The position numbers and the translations under genes are program-made. This document shows, one piece after another, positions 7,103-14,708 of a stretch of DNA of 64,000 nt. The stretch's first letter is position 1, and every line of letters begins with the position of its first letter. Under the pieces are notes generated by a model. That model was not told the origin of the DNA, made no database searches, and saw only the letters and a program-made list of their open reading frames with translations. This stretch comes from Afipia felis ATCC 53690 (GTDB taxonomy: Bacteria > Pseudomonadota > Alphaproteobacteria > Rhizobiales > Xanthobacteraceae), in NCBI RefSeq assembly GCF_000314735.2, contig NZ_KB375270.1, positions 3,224,001 through 3,288,000 of the forward strand, in the 5' to 3' direction.

Positions 7103-8296
7103 TCACTCGGTCTCCTCAATCGCGATTACGCCGGTTGCAATTTGGTAGCTGGAATAATGCTCGCGTCCGGCGTCGCGGTAGAAGCCGATCAAACGCTTCC
7201 ATCTTATCACAGCCATCGCGGCGTTCAGCGCATTCAATTCAGCGATCTGGATGTTGGTGGCGTACTCGTTCTCCGCCTCATCTTCCTCGCCGAACGACAT
7301 GCGGGTTGCGATATGATCGCTCTTGTCTGGCGTGCAGGTGAGGACGCGCACGATACCCTGCAAGCCCGTCGGCGCACGCACCACGCCCATGCCGACGTCG
7401 ATGAACGACACGTTGTGTTCAAGGAGCCAATCGACGATTGCGCGCTTAGACTTACCGTTATCCAGGCACAGAAAGGCAAAGTTGATACCCTCAAGCTGCT
7501 GGATGTTTTCAGCGGTCAGCTTTGCTGGATGCTTGATCAAGCCGCGTCTGCGCAGCTTGCCGTAGATGTCGCCCAGTGTATCGACCTTGGATTTCTTGCT
7601 TTCGAGCTCTTCCAGCGACCACGCTCCCGGTGCGCGGAACGCGTTGTGCGTGTCGAAACGGTCGCCGTCGAAGATATGAATCTCCCCGACGCGAGTCTTC
7701 GCCACGAAATCGAGGACGTACGATCCAGTGCCGCCTACGCCTATGATGGCGACGCGCTGCTCTTCGAGCTTCTCGTTATCGGCGCCCACGTGGACACGGC
7801 TTGACGCCGTGTCGATGTAATTGAAGACATCGTCATCGTCTTCGTCCGTAGCGTATACCGGGAAGGTCTGCGCCGTGACTTCCGGGCGGATCTTCTGCGC
7901 CTCGCCAACAATCCAGCCGAGATAGGCCTGCATCTTGTGGACGTAATCGCGATAGCTGGCCTTCGCCGAGAAGGTGAAGTCAGCTTGGACGCCTTTGCCG
8001 AAATTCTGTGGCGCACTGGGATTCTCGAAGGCGCGGATTTTTGCACCGTCGGCCTTACATGGGTGCTCCCCCGTCCAGTAGGCAACGTGAGCGCCCGGCT
8101 TCTTGGTGCGCTCGTGCCCGTTAACGACCTGCGTCTCCAACTTGGAGAAGAGAACGCCGTCTTCGCGGACTTCGCGCGAGGACGTGACGTAGGGCACATC
8201 CTTGACCAAGAGGTATCCGCTGCGGATCTCGAGATGAAAGCCCGCGTTGCGAAGCGCGAGCAAATCATCGCTACGAGCGAGTAGCCGGTGTGACAT
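7103..8296 (-). CDS. E1-like ThiF-family adenylyltransferase with N-terminal DUF6791-type domain
   Basis: A 397-residue protein. Residues 1-150 form a DUF6791-type region, thought to be E2-like, with AYWTGEHPCKADG (C80) and FTFSAKASYRDYVHKM. Residues 155-385 form the ThiF/E1 adenylation domain: FNYIDTASSR, the nucleotide-binding IIGVGGTGSYV (186-192), IFDGDRFDTHNAFR with the metal and arginine positions, FLCLDNGKSK (C277), and DVGMGV. E1 enzymes adenylate the C-terminus of a ubiquitin-like protein before transfer to a carrier residue. The start ATG lies 26 bases inside the ubiquitin-like gene and has GAAGGA upstream, so the two are translationally linked. Fusion of the N-terminal domain with E1 suggests one polypeptide does two steps. 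Its substrate targets are unknown. Confidence 0.88.
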   Translation of the reverse strand: MSHRLLARSDDLLALRNAGFHLEIRSGYLLVKDVPYVTSSREVREDGVLFSKLETQVVNGHERTKKPGAHVAYWTGEHPCKADGAKIRAFENPSAPQNFGKGVQADFTFSAKASYRDYVHKMQAYLGWIVGEAQKIRPEVTAQTFPVYATDEDDDDVFNYIDTASSRVHVGADNEKLEEQRVAIIGVGGTGSYVLDFVAKTRVGEIHIFDGDRFDTHNAFRAPGAWSLEELESKKSKVDTLGDIYGKLRRRGLIKHPAKLTAENIQQLEGINFAFLCLDNGKSKRAIVDWLLEHNVSFIDVGMGVVRAPTGLQGIVRVLTCTPDKSDHIATRMSFGEEDEAENEYATNIQIAELNALNAAMAVIRWKRLIGFYRDAGREHYSSYQIATGVIAIEETE

Positions 8297-8579
8297 CGAA
8301 TTCCATGTCCTTCTTCACCTGCACGGACTCGCCTTCGATAAGCGTGCCGGTCGGTTTGTCGTTGTTGCCCTTGCTATACTGAACCGCATAGCGCTGGTTC
8401 TCCGGCAGCGGCGCCGCGCTGATCAAGACCAGCAGCTGCGCATAAGAGAGGGGGCCCTTCTCGACCTCATATGGCGTGCCGTTCACGTAGATTGTGATCA
8501 TGTGGTCGTTGCCGCCGCCGTGGCCGGGGCTGCCCCCGCCATTACCGTTCCCATTGCCGTTGTTGTTACCGTTCGCCAT
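8271..8579 (-). CDS. Ubiquitin-like protein, multiubiquitin family (single beta-grasp domain)
   Basis: A 102-residue protein with a flexible Asn/Gly-rich N-terminus (residues 1-25, repeating NGNGNG) followed by one beta-grasp domain: ITIYVNGTPYEVEKGPLSYA, QLLVLISAAPLPENQRYAVQ, and GTLIEGESVQVKKDMEFDV. This matches the multiubiquitin (Multi_ubiq) domain, which is often repeated but is single here. The C-terminus is DVTPATRS, with no Gly-Gly; I recall similar ends in this family, so it may be used as such or trimmed. A strong AAGGAG site precedes the ATG. The gene overlaps the E1-like gene by 26 bases, strong evidence that the E1 activates this protein. Confidence 0.87.
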   Translation of the reverse strand: MANGNNNGNGNGNGGGSPGHGGGNDHMITIYVNGTPYEVEKGPLSYAQLLVLISAAPLPENQRYAVQYSKGNNDKPTGTLIEGESVQVKKDMEFDVTPATRS

Positions 8580-8594
8580 GTCTATGCTCCTTGC

Positions 8595-8837
8595 TTAGTG
8601 TTTTTTGTCACGAGGCGGGAAAGGATCGCGTCCCGGAGCGACCGTATCAGAGTCGCGCCATTTCGCGTCGCGACCCTGAATCCTAACCTCGCCACCGCCG
8701 AGGCTGCGGACCGTTGCCTTTGCCTGCTGTTCGGCATTGGACTGTTTGTGGTGCACGCTTTCGGGTGTGGCCGAAGCGGCCTTCTTCACCGCCCAATCCG
8801 TGCCGTGCTTCACTACAAAGCGATCATTCTTCGACAT
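8595..8837 (-). CDS. DUF2188 domain-containing small protein
   Basis: An 80-residue protein starting at MSKNDRFVVKHGTDWAVKK. The pattern FVVKHGTDWAVKKAASATPE, then VHHKQSNAEQQAKATVRSLGGGEVRIQGRDAKWRDSDT is that of DUF2188, a small soluble domain of unknown function in which the query-like HGTDW and IQGRDAKWRDSDT segments are conserved. It is the first gene of the four-gene operon, 15 bases ahead of the ubiquitin-like gene. Possible roles are a conjugation target, adaptor or assembly factor; nothing in the sequence decides between them. An upstream in-frame start would add 14 residues without a better ribosome site. Confidence 0.75.
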   Translation of the reverse strand: MSKNDRFVVKHGTDWAVKKAASATPESVHHKQSNAEQQAKATVRSLGGGEVRIQGRDAKWRDSDTVAPGRDPFPPRDKKH

Positions 8838-8951
8838 TCGCTGTCTCCAACTTTGACTTGCACCTTGCGATTCTGCCATGGCACACTTGTTACTACCGCC
8901 ATCGTTTGTCTTTCATGGCGAAGATGTCAAGTTATTTATGTCGGAGACGCC

Positions 8952-9308
8952 ATGGGTGAGGACCAAGCCACTGAAATCTTTAGTAAACGGCTCAGAGAAG
9001 CGCGCGACCTGCGGGGCTTGAGCCAAGCCCTGCTGGCGGCCAAAGCGGGTCTGCCGCCCGCTTCCGTGTCGCATTTCGAATCGGGACCTAGGAAACCGTC
9101 CTTCGATAATCTCAAGGCTCTGGCCAAGGCATTGGACGTGACGACGGACTATTTGCTTGGTCGTTCCGAAACACCCGACGCATCGGCGGAAACAGTTGGC
9201 CGACTTCACCGTGATCTACACAAATTGTCATCACAAGACCTGGAGCTAGCTCAGGATTTCGTCGAGCTTCTCCTCAAGAAGCGCAACTCCGGAAACGACC
9301 AAACATGA
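8952..9308 (+). CDS. XRE-family helix-turn-helix regulator
   Basis: A 118-residue protein. Residues 10-66 form a Cro/C1-type HTH: FSKRLREARDLRGLSQALLA, AKAGLPPASVSHFESGPRKP, SFDNLKALAKALDVTTDYLL. The C-terminal helix probably dimerises or contacts the partner peptidase. ATG 8952 is chosen because GGAG lies 7 bases upstream; the frame is open much further upstream but that part runs opposite the DUF2188 and ubiquitin-like genes. Its stop overlaps the ImmA start (ATGA), so the two are coupled. It diverges from the ubiquitin-like operon across 114 bases. There a TTGACA hexamer on the minus strand (8925-8930) could be a -35 box for that operon, so repression of both directions is plausible. Confidence 0.88.
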   Translation: MGEDQATEIFSKRLREARDLRGLSQALLAAKAGLPPASVSHFESGPRKPSFDNLKALAKALDVTTDYLLGRSETPDASAETVGRLHRDLHKLSSQDLELAQDFVELLLKKRNSGNDQT

Positions 9309-10195
9309 GTGCGGGACTGCGACTGGCTCGGCGCTCAATTGCGGAGTCGGCAGCGACCCAAGTGCTGCGCGCAAACAACATTGAAGGTCCATGGGTCGAT
9401 CCGATAGCGATTGCCAAGGCTAAGGGTATCGAAGTTCGTGCCAAGCCGGATACCGCCGACGGCGTATCAGGGATGCTCCTCAAGGCAGGCGACGAGTTCG
9501 GAATACTCTATGCTACGAAAATTCCAAGCCGTGGTTTCCAACGATTCAGCGTTGCCCATGAACTAGGGCACTACTGCATCGAGGGACATTCGGACGCGCT
9601 CCTCGATAACGGGATGCACATCTCACACGCAGGGTTCCAATCTTCCGATCCTTACGAGCACGAAGCGGATCACTTTGCGGCGGCGCTGTTGATGCCGGAG
9701 AGAGCGTTCAAGCGCGCAATTGACGAGTACGACCCTGGCCTCGCTTGCGTCGAGGCGCTGAGCAAGCAATGCGAAACCTCACTAACCGCGACTGCCATAC
9801 GTTACGTCACGTTGACTGCTGATGGAGTTGCGGTGTTGTTGACTAAGGGCGACGGCGTGGAATGGTGCTTCATGTCGGATGGCCTGAAGCAAGCGAAGGG
9901 ACTGAGGTTCATTCGCAAATGGGCGCCAGTTCCCGATACGACGCTGACGGCTTCTTTCAATACACGCCCAGATGATGAGCGAGCTGGCCAAAGCGATTCC
10001 AGAGAGGCTTGTCTCAATGACTGGATGGGCGGCGATTGTTCATATCGCGTGACGGAAGAAGTCATCGGTTTGGGTCGGTACGGACGCAGTCTTACGATAT
10101 TGACCTGCAAGGGCTTGTCTATGCGCTCCGAAGCCGAGGAGGACGACGGAGACGAAGACAAGTTGATTGAAAGCTGGACGCCACGATTCAAGTGA
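9305..10195 (+). CDS. ImmA/IrrE family metallo-endopeptidase
   Basis: A 296-residue protein. The peptidase domain (about 20-140) has the zinc motif VAHELGHYCIEGHSD (H85, E86, H89) and the downstream glutamate in DPYEHEADHFAAALLMP. Residues 150-296 form a second domain with no motif I recognise. Known ImmA proteins cleave a neighbouring XRE repressor after stress or a signal peptide, releasing transcription of a mobile element. The 4-base overlap with the XRE gene supports that pairing. Here the natural target would be the XRE protein controlling the divergent ubiquitin-like operon. Processing of the ubiquitin-like protein itself is a less likely alternative. The expected end of the island lies about 500 bases downstream. 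Confidence 0.87.
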   Translation: MSAGLRLARRSIAESAATQVLRANNIEGPWVDPIAIAKAKGIEVRAKPDTADGVSGMLLKAGDEFGILYATKIPSRGFQRFSVAHELGHYCIEGHSDALLDNGMHISHAGFQSSDPYEHEADHFAAALLMPERAFKRAIDEYDPGLACVEALSKQCETSLTATAIRYVTLTADGVAVLLTKGDGVEWCFMSDGLKQAKGLRFIRKWAPVPDTTLTASFNTRPDDERAGQSDSREACLNDWMGGDCSYRVTEEVIGLGRYGRSLTILTCKGLSMRSEAEEDDGDEDKLIESWTPRFK

Positions 10196-10389
10196 TCGCC
10201 GGTCGGTAGAGGTGGATGGCCGCGGTCTCCAGTCCTTCAAGTCGCTTTGGGCGGGGCAGACGTGTCGCATCACCTGTTCACTCGGACGTCCGCTTGTTGG
10301 ACCCGGGCACGTCATCTCAACGACCGACTTTACGCGCAGAGCTACCGTCTCTGTCTTGGTGCCCAGCTTTGCTCTGGAGTGGTGGAAAA

Positions 10390-10466
10390 TGGCGCGCCCG
10401 ACACGATTCGAACGTGTGGCCTCCACCTTCGGAGGGTGGCGCTCTATCCAGCTGAGCTACGGGCGC
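10390..10466 (-). tRNA. tRNA-Arg(CCG)
   Basis: A complete 77-base cloverleaf on the minus strand. The acceptor stem pairs GCGCCCG with CGGGCGC. The D-arm is GCTCAGCTGGATAGAGC. The anticodon stem CCACC/GGTGG encloses loop CTCCGAA, anticodon CCG. The T-arm is ACACG TTCGAAT CGTGT, and CCA is encoded. It reads Arg codon CGG. It lies between the ImmA gene and a truncated tRNA-Arg copy. The acceptor stem differs from that copy, so the two are not simple duplicates; this one may have come with the island and replaced the interrupted gene. Confidence 0.95.
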
Positions 10467-10727
10467 ATTTCACTTCGCTTAATCCTATTGACCTCCGGCG
10501 GTCAACGGATTCAGATATTTTCAACCGATCCTCTCGTTCCAAGCGTCCAACGCATCGTGCTGGTAGTCGCTGCGCTACGCGCTTGTTCGCTTTTCCTCTC
10601 TGGAAACTGCTTACGCGGTGCTTACGCGAAGAATCTTCCAGATAAGGTAGCTTACTGAGAGAACGTCAACCTACTGAAACTCGTTTCCTTTTTCGACTTC
10701 CTTACAAACCAAATCCCCTTGACGTCA

Positions 10728-10772
<45 letters not shown>

Positions 10773-10820
10773 ATGTCCCTTTATCGGATCACGCGGGTCT
10801 CGGCAACGCGAACGTGAGGG

Positions 10821-11225
10821 TCACGCCGGAACGATGGTCTTGCCGATCGGCCAAAGCGCGATGCCCGCGAGCTTGAGATGTGCCCATGCGAACGGCAGGC
10901 CGACGATGGTGATGGCCATCAGCAGCGCCGTGCCGAGATGGCCGAGCGCGAGCCACCAACCCGCCAGGATGAACCAGATGATGTTGCCGATCATCCCGAG
11001 CGGCCCTGTGCCGACGTCGGAGCGGCCGGTGACCATCTCGCGCGAGATCGCGCGCTGGCCGAACGGAAACAGCGTGTAACCCGCGATCGTCATCGCCGCG
11101 CGCGCCCACGGAATGCCGATGATGGTGATCGCCATCAGCACGGCCGCGATCATCCAGCCGACCGCCATCCAGAAGCCGCCGAGCACGATCCAGAGAATGT
11201 TCAGGAGAAGCGAAACCGGAGACAT
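10821..11225 (-). CDS. yccF: YccF domain-containing membrane protein
   Basis: A 134-residue integral membrane protein with two copies of the YccF (DUF307) unit. The first, LLLNILWIVLGGFWMAVGW to TIIGIPWARAAMTIAGYTLFPFG, is echoed by NIIWFILAGWWLALGHLGTA to TIVGLPFAWAHLKLAGIALWPIG. Four hydrophobic helices are visible. Function is unknown in the family. It is the first backbone gene beyond the tRNA boundary and is followed upstream by the Ada-like gene in the same direction, 30 bases away. Confidence 0.88.
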   Translation of the reverse strand: MSPVSLLLNILWIVLGGFWMAVGWMIAAVLMAITIIGIPWARAAMTIAGYTLFPFGQRAISREMVTGRSDVGTGPLGMIGNIIWFILAGWWLALGHLGTALLMAITIVGLPFAWAHLKLAGIALWPIGKTIVPA

Positions 11226-11255
11226 GGGCAGTCCTCGTAGTCTGCGTTATGCGCG

Positions 11256-11546
11256 TCACCTCGTTCGTGCGCGCCAGACTCGATATTGGGTCGGCAGGCA
11301 GACCGCGCAAGGACGGTACCCCGCACCGATCGCATTTGCTTCATCCGCGAAGAACACCCGATGTCGCCGGTAAGTGTCGCCCTTGGCCAGCGCGCGGGCG
11401 GCGGCGCGACAATCGAGGCTGCCGTAGATACGCTGTCGCGCGTGGCCGCCGAACTGGCCTGGCGTCGTGCTGTGATAAAACGCCCCATCGCTGCCGAGCA
11501 GGCGATAGGTTTTGCCGCCTGTTTCTGTCCTGGAGCTCATTGCCAT
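11256..11546 (-). CDS. Ada metal-binding domain-like small protein
   Basis: A 96-residue protein with the pattern of the zinc-binding N-terminal domain of the Ada methyl-phosphotriester repair protein: YGSLDCRAAARALA, VFFADEANAIGAGYRPCAVCLP with C-x2-C at the end. A first half, TYRLLGSDGAFYHSTTPGQF, precedes it. No methyltransferase or AraC domain follows, so it is a stand-alone version. The fourth zinc-binding cysteine of Ada is not obvious, which makes DNA-repair activity uncertain. It is transcribed toward yccF, and its 5' end lies 24 bases from the 3' end of the Old Yellow Enzyme gene, so the three may form an operon. Confidence 0.7.
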   Translation of the reverse strand: MAMSSRTETGGKTYRLLGSDGAFYHSTTPGQFGGHARQRIYGSLDCRAAARALAKGDTYRRHRVFFADEANAIGAGYRPCAVCLPTQYRVWRARTR

Positions 11547-11570
11547 TCTCGGTAGCGCGGCGGATTCTCC

Positions 11571-12671
11571 TCAAGGCGCGTCGAACAGATCTGAATGGCC
11601 GTGCGGCGCGCAGCGCAGATATTGCGGCGGCGCGTGAACGTGATCGCCGAGTTCAGCCGCGGCGTGCCAAGGCCAGCGCGGATCGTACAGCGCGGCGCGT
11701 GCCAACGCGATCGCATCGGCCTGCCCCTTGGCGAGAATCTCTTCCGCCTGCTTGGGCTCGGTGATGAGACCGACCGCGATGGTGGGAATGCCGGCCTCCG
11801 CGCGAATGCGTTCCGAGAATGCGACCTGATAGCCGGGGCCGAGTTTGATCTGCTGCGCAGGCGTCAGCCCGCCGCTGGAAACATGGATCGCCGGACAGCC
11901 GCGCGCCTTCAGCGCCTTCGCGAAAGCGATCGAGCCTTCGATATCCCATCCGCCGTCGGCCCAGTCGGTCGCGGAGAGTCGCACCCAGACCGGCTTGTCC
12001 GCAGGGAAGGCCGCGCGCACCGCATCGTAGATTTCGAGCGGAAACCGCATCCGGTTCTCGAGACTGCCGCCGTATTGATCGGTGCGCGCGTTGGAGAGCG
12101 GCGACAGGAATTGATGCAGCAGATAACCGTGTGCCGCATGCAGTTCGATGCCGTCGAATCCGAGGGTAGTTGCACGCTTCGCCGCGCGGACGAAATCGTC
12201 GCGCACACGCAACAAACCCTGTGCATCAAGCGCGGTCGGCACGTTGTCATCTTTCGCGAAGCCAAGCGCGGACGGCGCCTCGGTCTGCCAGCCGTCCTTC
12301 TCGCTAGGTGCGATCTGCTTGCCACCCTCCCACGGCACCTTCGTCGAGGCCTTGCGTCCGGCGTGAGCGAGTTGAATGGCGACCTTGATCGGCGAGTAAG
12401 TGCGTACCGCGCCGAGTACGCGGGCCAGCGCCTTTTCGTTAGCGTCGGAATAAAGGCCGAGATCTTGCGGCGAAATACGCCCCTGCGGCGATACCGCCGT
12501 CGCTTCCAGGATCAGAAGTCCCGCGCCGGAGAGCGCCAGATGGCCGAGATGGATCATGTGCCAGTCGGTGGCGCTGCCGTCCTCGGCGGAGTATTCGCAC
12601 ATCGGCGCAATGATAATGCGGTTGGACAGGGCAAGCCGCCCCAATTGCCAGGGTGCGAACAGTTCACTCAC
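11571..12671 (-). CDS. NADH:flavin oxidoreductase, Old Yellow Enzyme family (YqjM/NamA type)
   Basis: A 366-residue FMN-binding TIM barrel starting from a GTG at (V)SELFAPWQLGRLAL. The motif IIAPMCEYSAEDGSATDWH with Cys and Tyr near the N-terminus, and GIELHAAHGYLLHQFLSP with the substrate-binding His residues, identify the thermophilic-like or YqjM subclass of ene-reductases, which reduce activated C=C bonds with NAD(P)H. The frame is open further upstream with Met codons at 12746 and 12779, but the extra residues do not belong to the fold and would run into the divergent DUF3095 gene. The physiological substrate is unknown; detoxification of electrophilic enones is usual. Confidence 0.88.
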   Translation of the reverse strand: MSELFAPWQLGRLALSNRIIIAPMCEYSAEDGSATDWHMIHLGHLALSGAGLLILEATAVSPQGRISPQDLGLYSDANEKALARVLGAVRTYSPIKVAIQLAHAGRKASTKVPWEGGKQIAPSEKDGWQTEAPSALGFAKDDNVPTALDAQGLLRVRDDFVRAAKRATTLGFDGIELHAAHGYLLHQFLSPLSNARTDQYGGSLENRMRFPLEIYDAVRAAFPADKPVWVRLSATDWADGGWDIEGSIAFAKALKARGCPAIHVSSGGLTPAQQIKLGPGYQVAFSERIRAEAGIPTIAVGLITEPKQAEEILAKGQADAIALARAALYDPRWPWHAAAELGDHVHAPPQYLRCAPHGHSDLFDAP

Positions 12672-12744
12672 GCGTGATCTCACTATCGTTGTTGCGGCAG
12701 ACTTGGTAGCAGACCGGATCGCATGATCCAAATGCGACTCAAGC

Positions 12745-13914
12745 ATGAGCCCCGGGGCCAAACGGATGAATCGGGACAATGATGCCGCGTTCTATTCCGG
12801 CATTCCCACGTTCGACGATTTCGGCCGGCTGATGGAGCCGTCGCTCTATCGCGCCTTGCCGGGAGGCTGGCTGATCGGCACGGCGGACATCGTGCGCTCG
12901 ACGGATGCGATCGCCAATCGGCGTTACAAGGCCGTCAACATGGCGGGTGCTGCAGTGATCGCTGCGATGACCAACGCAATGGGCAATCGCAGTTTTCCGT
13001 TCGTATTTGGCGGTGATGGCGCGAGCTTTGCGGTTGATGCCGCCAGTCGCGAGATTGCTGCCGAAGCGCTGGCGACGACGGCGGCATGGGTGGAGGAGGC
13101 GCTCGATCTGACGATGCGTGTCGCGCTTATTCCGATTGAAGCGATCCGTGCGGAAGGCTTCGATGTGCGCGTGGCGCGGTATGCGCCGTCGCCTCATGTC
13201 AGCTATGCGATGTTCGACGGCGGCGGCCTGAAATGGGCAGATACCGCAATGAAGCGCGGCGTGTTCGCGCTGGCCAAGGCGCCACGCGGGACTCACCCCG
13301 ATCTCACCGGACTGTCATGTCATTTTTCCGAAATCATGTCGGCGCGCGGCATCATGCTTTCGTTTCTCGTGGTGCCGCACGGCGAAGATAAAGCCGCATT
13401 CCGTGCGGTGATCGAAAGAATGCTGGCGCTGGTGGAGATGAGTCCGGAGGGAGGTCGCCCGATTCCGCTGCAAGGGCCGCCGCGCCACTGGCCGTCGCCG
13501 GGCGCGGACTATGTCGCGCGGGCCTGGCGGCGTGGTCCGCTCTGGTGGCGCCGCGGTGTGGTGTCGTTGGGGGCGCTCTGGCTGTATGCGATGACGCACT
13601 CTCCCGTTCGTATCGGCAGATACGCGATGCAAACCTATCTGCGTCAGGTGGTGGATAATTCGGACTTCCGGAAGTACGACGATGGCCTGCGCATGGTGAT
13701 CGATTGCACGGTGCAGACCGCAGGCGCGATCGAGGCGTTGCTTTCACACGCGGCGGCGGCAGGCACGGTCCGCTACGGCCTGCATCGGCAGGATGCAGCC
13801 CTGATGACGTGCTTCACGCTGGCGGCGATGGGGCCCGGTCATTTCCATTTCGTCGACGGCGCGCGCGGCGGCTATGCCTCCGCAGCGGCCGCGCTCAAGG
13901 CTGCGATGAACTGA
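12745..13914 (+). CDS. DUF3095 domain-containing protein
   Basis: A 389-residue protein matching DUF3095: FDDFGRLMEPSLYRALPGGW, GTADIVRSTDAIANRRYK, VNMAGAAVIAAMTNAMG and FPFVFGGDGASFAV. The last segment and the DIVRST stretch recall class III nucleotide cyclases, so a cyclase-like fold is likely, but catalytic activity is unproven. A second possible start at Met8 (12766) is equally plausible; neither has a strong ribosome site. It diverges from the Old Yellow Enzyme gene with little space between and converges with the MBL hydrolase gene 7 bases away. Confidence 0.82.
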   Translation: MSPGAKRMNRDNDAAFYSGIPTFDDFGRLMEPSLYRALPGGWLIGTADIVRSTDAIANRRYKAVNMAGAAVIAAMTNAMGNRSFPFVFGGDGASFAVDAASREIAAEALATTAAWVEEALDLTMRVALIPIEAIRAEGFDVRVARYAPSPHVSYAMFDGGGLKWADTAMKRGVFALAKAPRGTHPDLTGLSCHFSEIMSARGIMLSFLVVPHGEDKAAFRAVIERMLALVEMSPEGGRPIPLQGPPRHWPSPGADYVARAWRRGPLWWRRGVVSLGALWLYAMTHSPVRIGRYAMQTYLRQVVDNSDFRKYDDGLRMVIDCTVQTAGAIEALLSHAAAAGTVRYGLHRQDAALMTCFTLAAMGPGHFHFVDGARGGYASAAAALKAAMN

Positions 13915-13921
13915 AGTCCGA

Positions 13922-14590
13922 TCAGGCCATGCCGTTGAGGAACGGATTGGTCAGGCGCTCCTGACCGATGGTCGAGCCCGGACCGTGGCCGCAGATGAAG
14001 CCGACCTCGTCGCCGAGCGGCAGCACCTTGTCGCGGATGGAGGCGAGCAGCGTTGCATGATCGCCACCGGGCAGATCGGTGCGGCCGATCGAGCCGTTGA
14101 ACAGCACGTCGCCCATGATCGCGAATTTCATGTCCGGATTGAAGAACACCATGCTGCCCGGCGAATGGCCGGGGCAATGCAGAAGCTCGAACGTCAGTTC
14201 GCCGATGCTGACCTTGTCACCTTCCTCGAGCCAGGTGTCGGGCGTGACGTTGCGCAGGCCGGTGAGGCCGTAGCGCCGTGCGCTGTCCACGACATGGTCG
14301 AGCAGGAATTTGTCGGCGATGTGCGGGCCGGTGATCGGTACCTTGAGATGCTCGCGCAGTTCGTCGGCACCGCCGACGTGATCGACATGGCCGTGGGTCA
14401 GCCAGATGTGCTCGACCTTGACGCCGGCCTGCTTGATCGCGTTGAGAATGTCGAGCACGTCCCCGCCGGGATCGATCACCACGGCTTTTTTGGTTTGCTC
14501 GCACCACAGCAGCATGCAGTTCTGCTGGAATGGCGTGACGGGAATGATGCTTGCGCTGGCCTTCGGCGCCTCATTGGTCTGCTCGGTCAT
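13922..14590 (-). CDS. MBL-fold hydrolase, glyoxalase II-like
   Basis: A 222-residue metallo-beta-lactamase fold protein starting at MTEQTNEAPKASASIIPVTP. Metal ligands are visible in LTHGHVDHVGGADEL, LLHCPGHSPGSMVFF, IMGDVLFNGSIGRTDLPGG and the C-terminal CGHGPGSTIG. This arrangement matches the short glyoxalase II-like (YcbL-type) hydrolases that cleave thioesters such as S-lactoylglutathione. The usual C-terminal helical domain of GloB is absent, and a genuine GloB is encoded at 45.7 kb. A longer frame upstream would overlap the start region of mmcB and is not used. Confidence 0.85.
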   Translation of the reverse strand: MTEQTNEAPKASASIIPVTPFQQNCMLLWCEQTKKAVVIDPGGDVLDILNAIKQAGVKVEHIWLTHGHVDHVGGADELREHLKVPITGPHIADKFLLDHVVDSARRYGLTGLRNVTPDTWLEEGDKVSIGELTFELLHCPGHSPGSMVFFNPDMKFAIMGDVLFNGSIGRTDLPGGDHATLLASIRDKVLPLGDEVGFICGHGPGSTIGQERLTNPFLNGMA

Positions 14591-14708
14591 GCGGCCACAA
14601 AGCGCATTTTTGGGCCTTGGCCAAGTGAATTTTGCGCCTGACGGCACGGGTCTCACGCCACCGCTGTTCCCGCTGGGCGACCGCATCCATTCGCTTTATG
14701 ATGGCGCG

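Noticed and set aside
8247..8951. Upstream extension of the XRE gene by 235 codons
   Set aside because: It runs antisense to the DUF2188 and Ubl genes and has no domain; the ATG at 8952 with GGAG fits a normal HTH protein.
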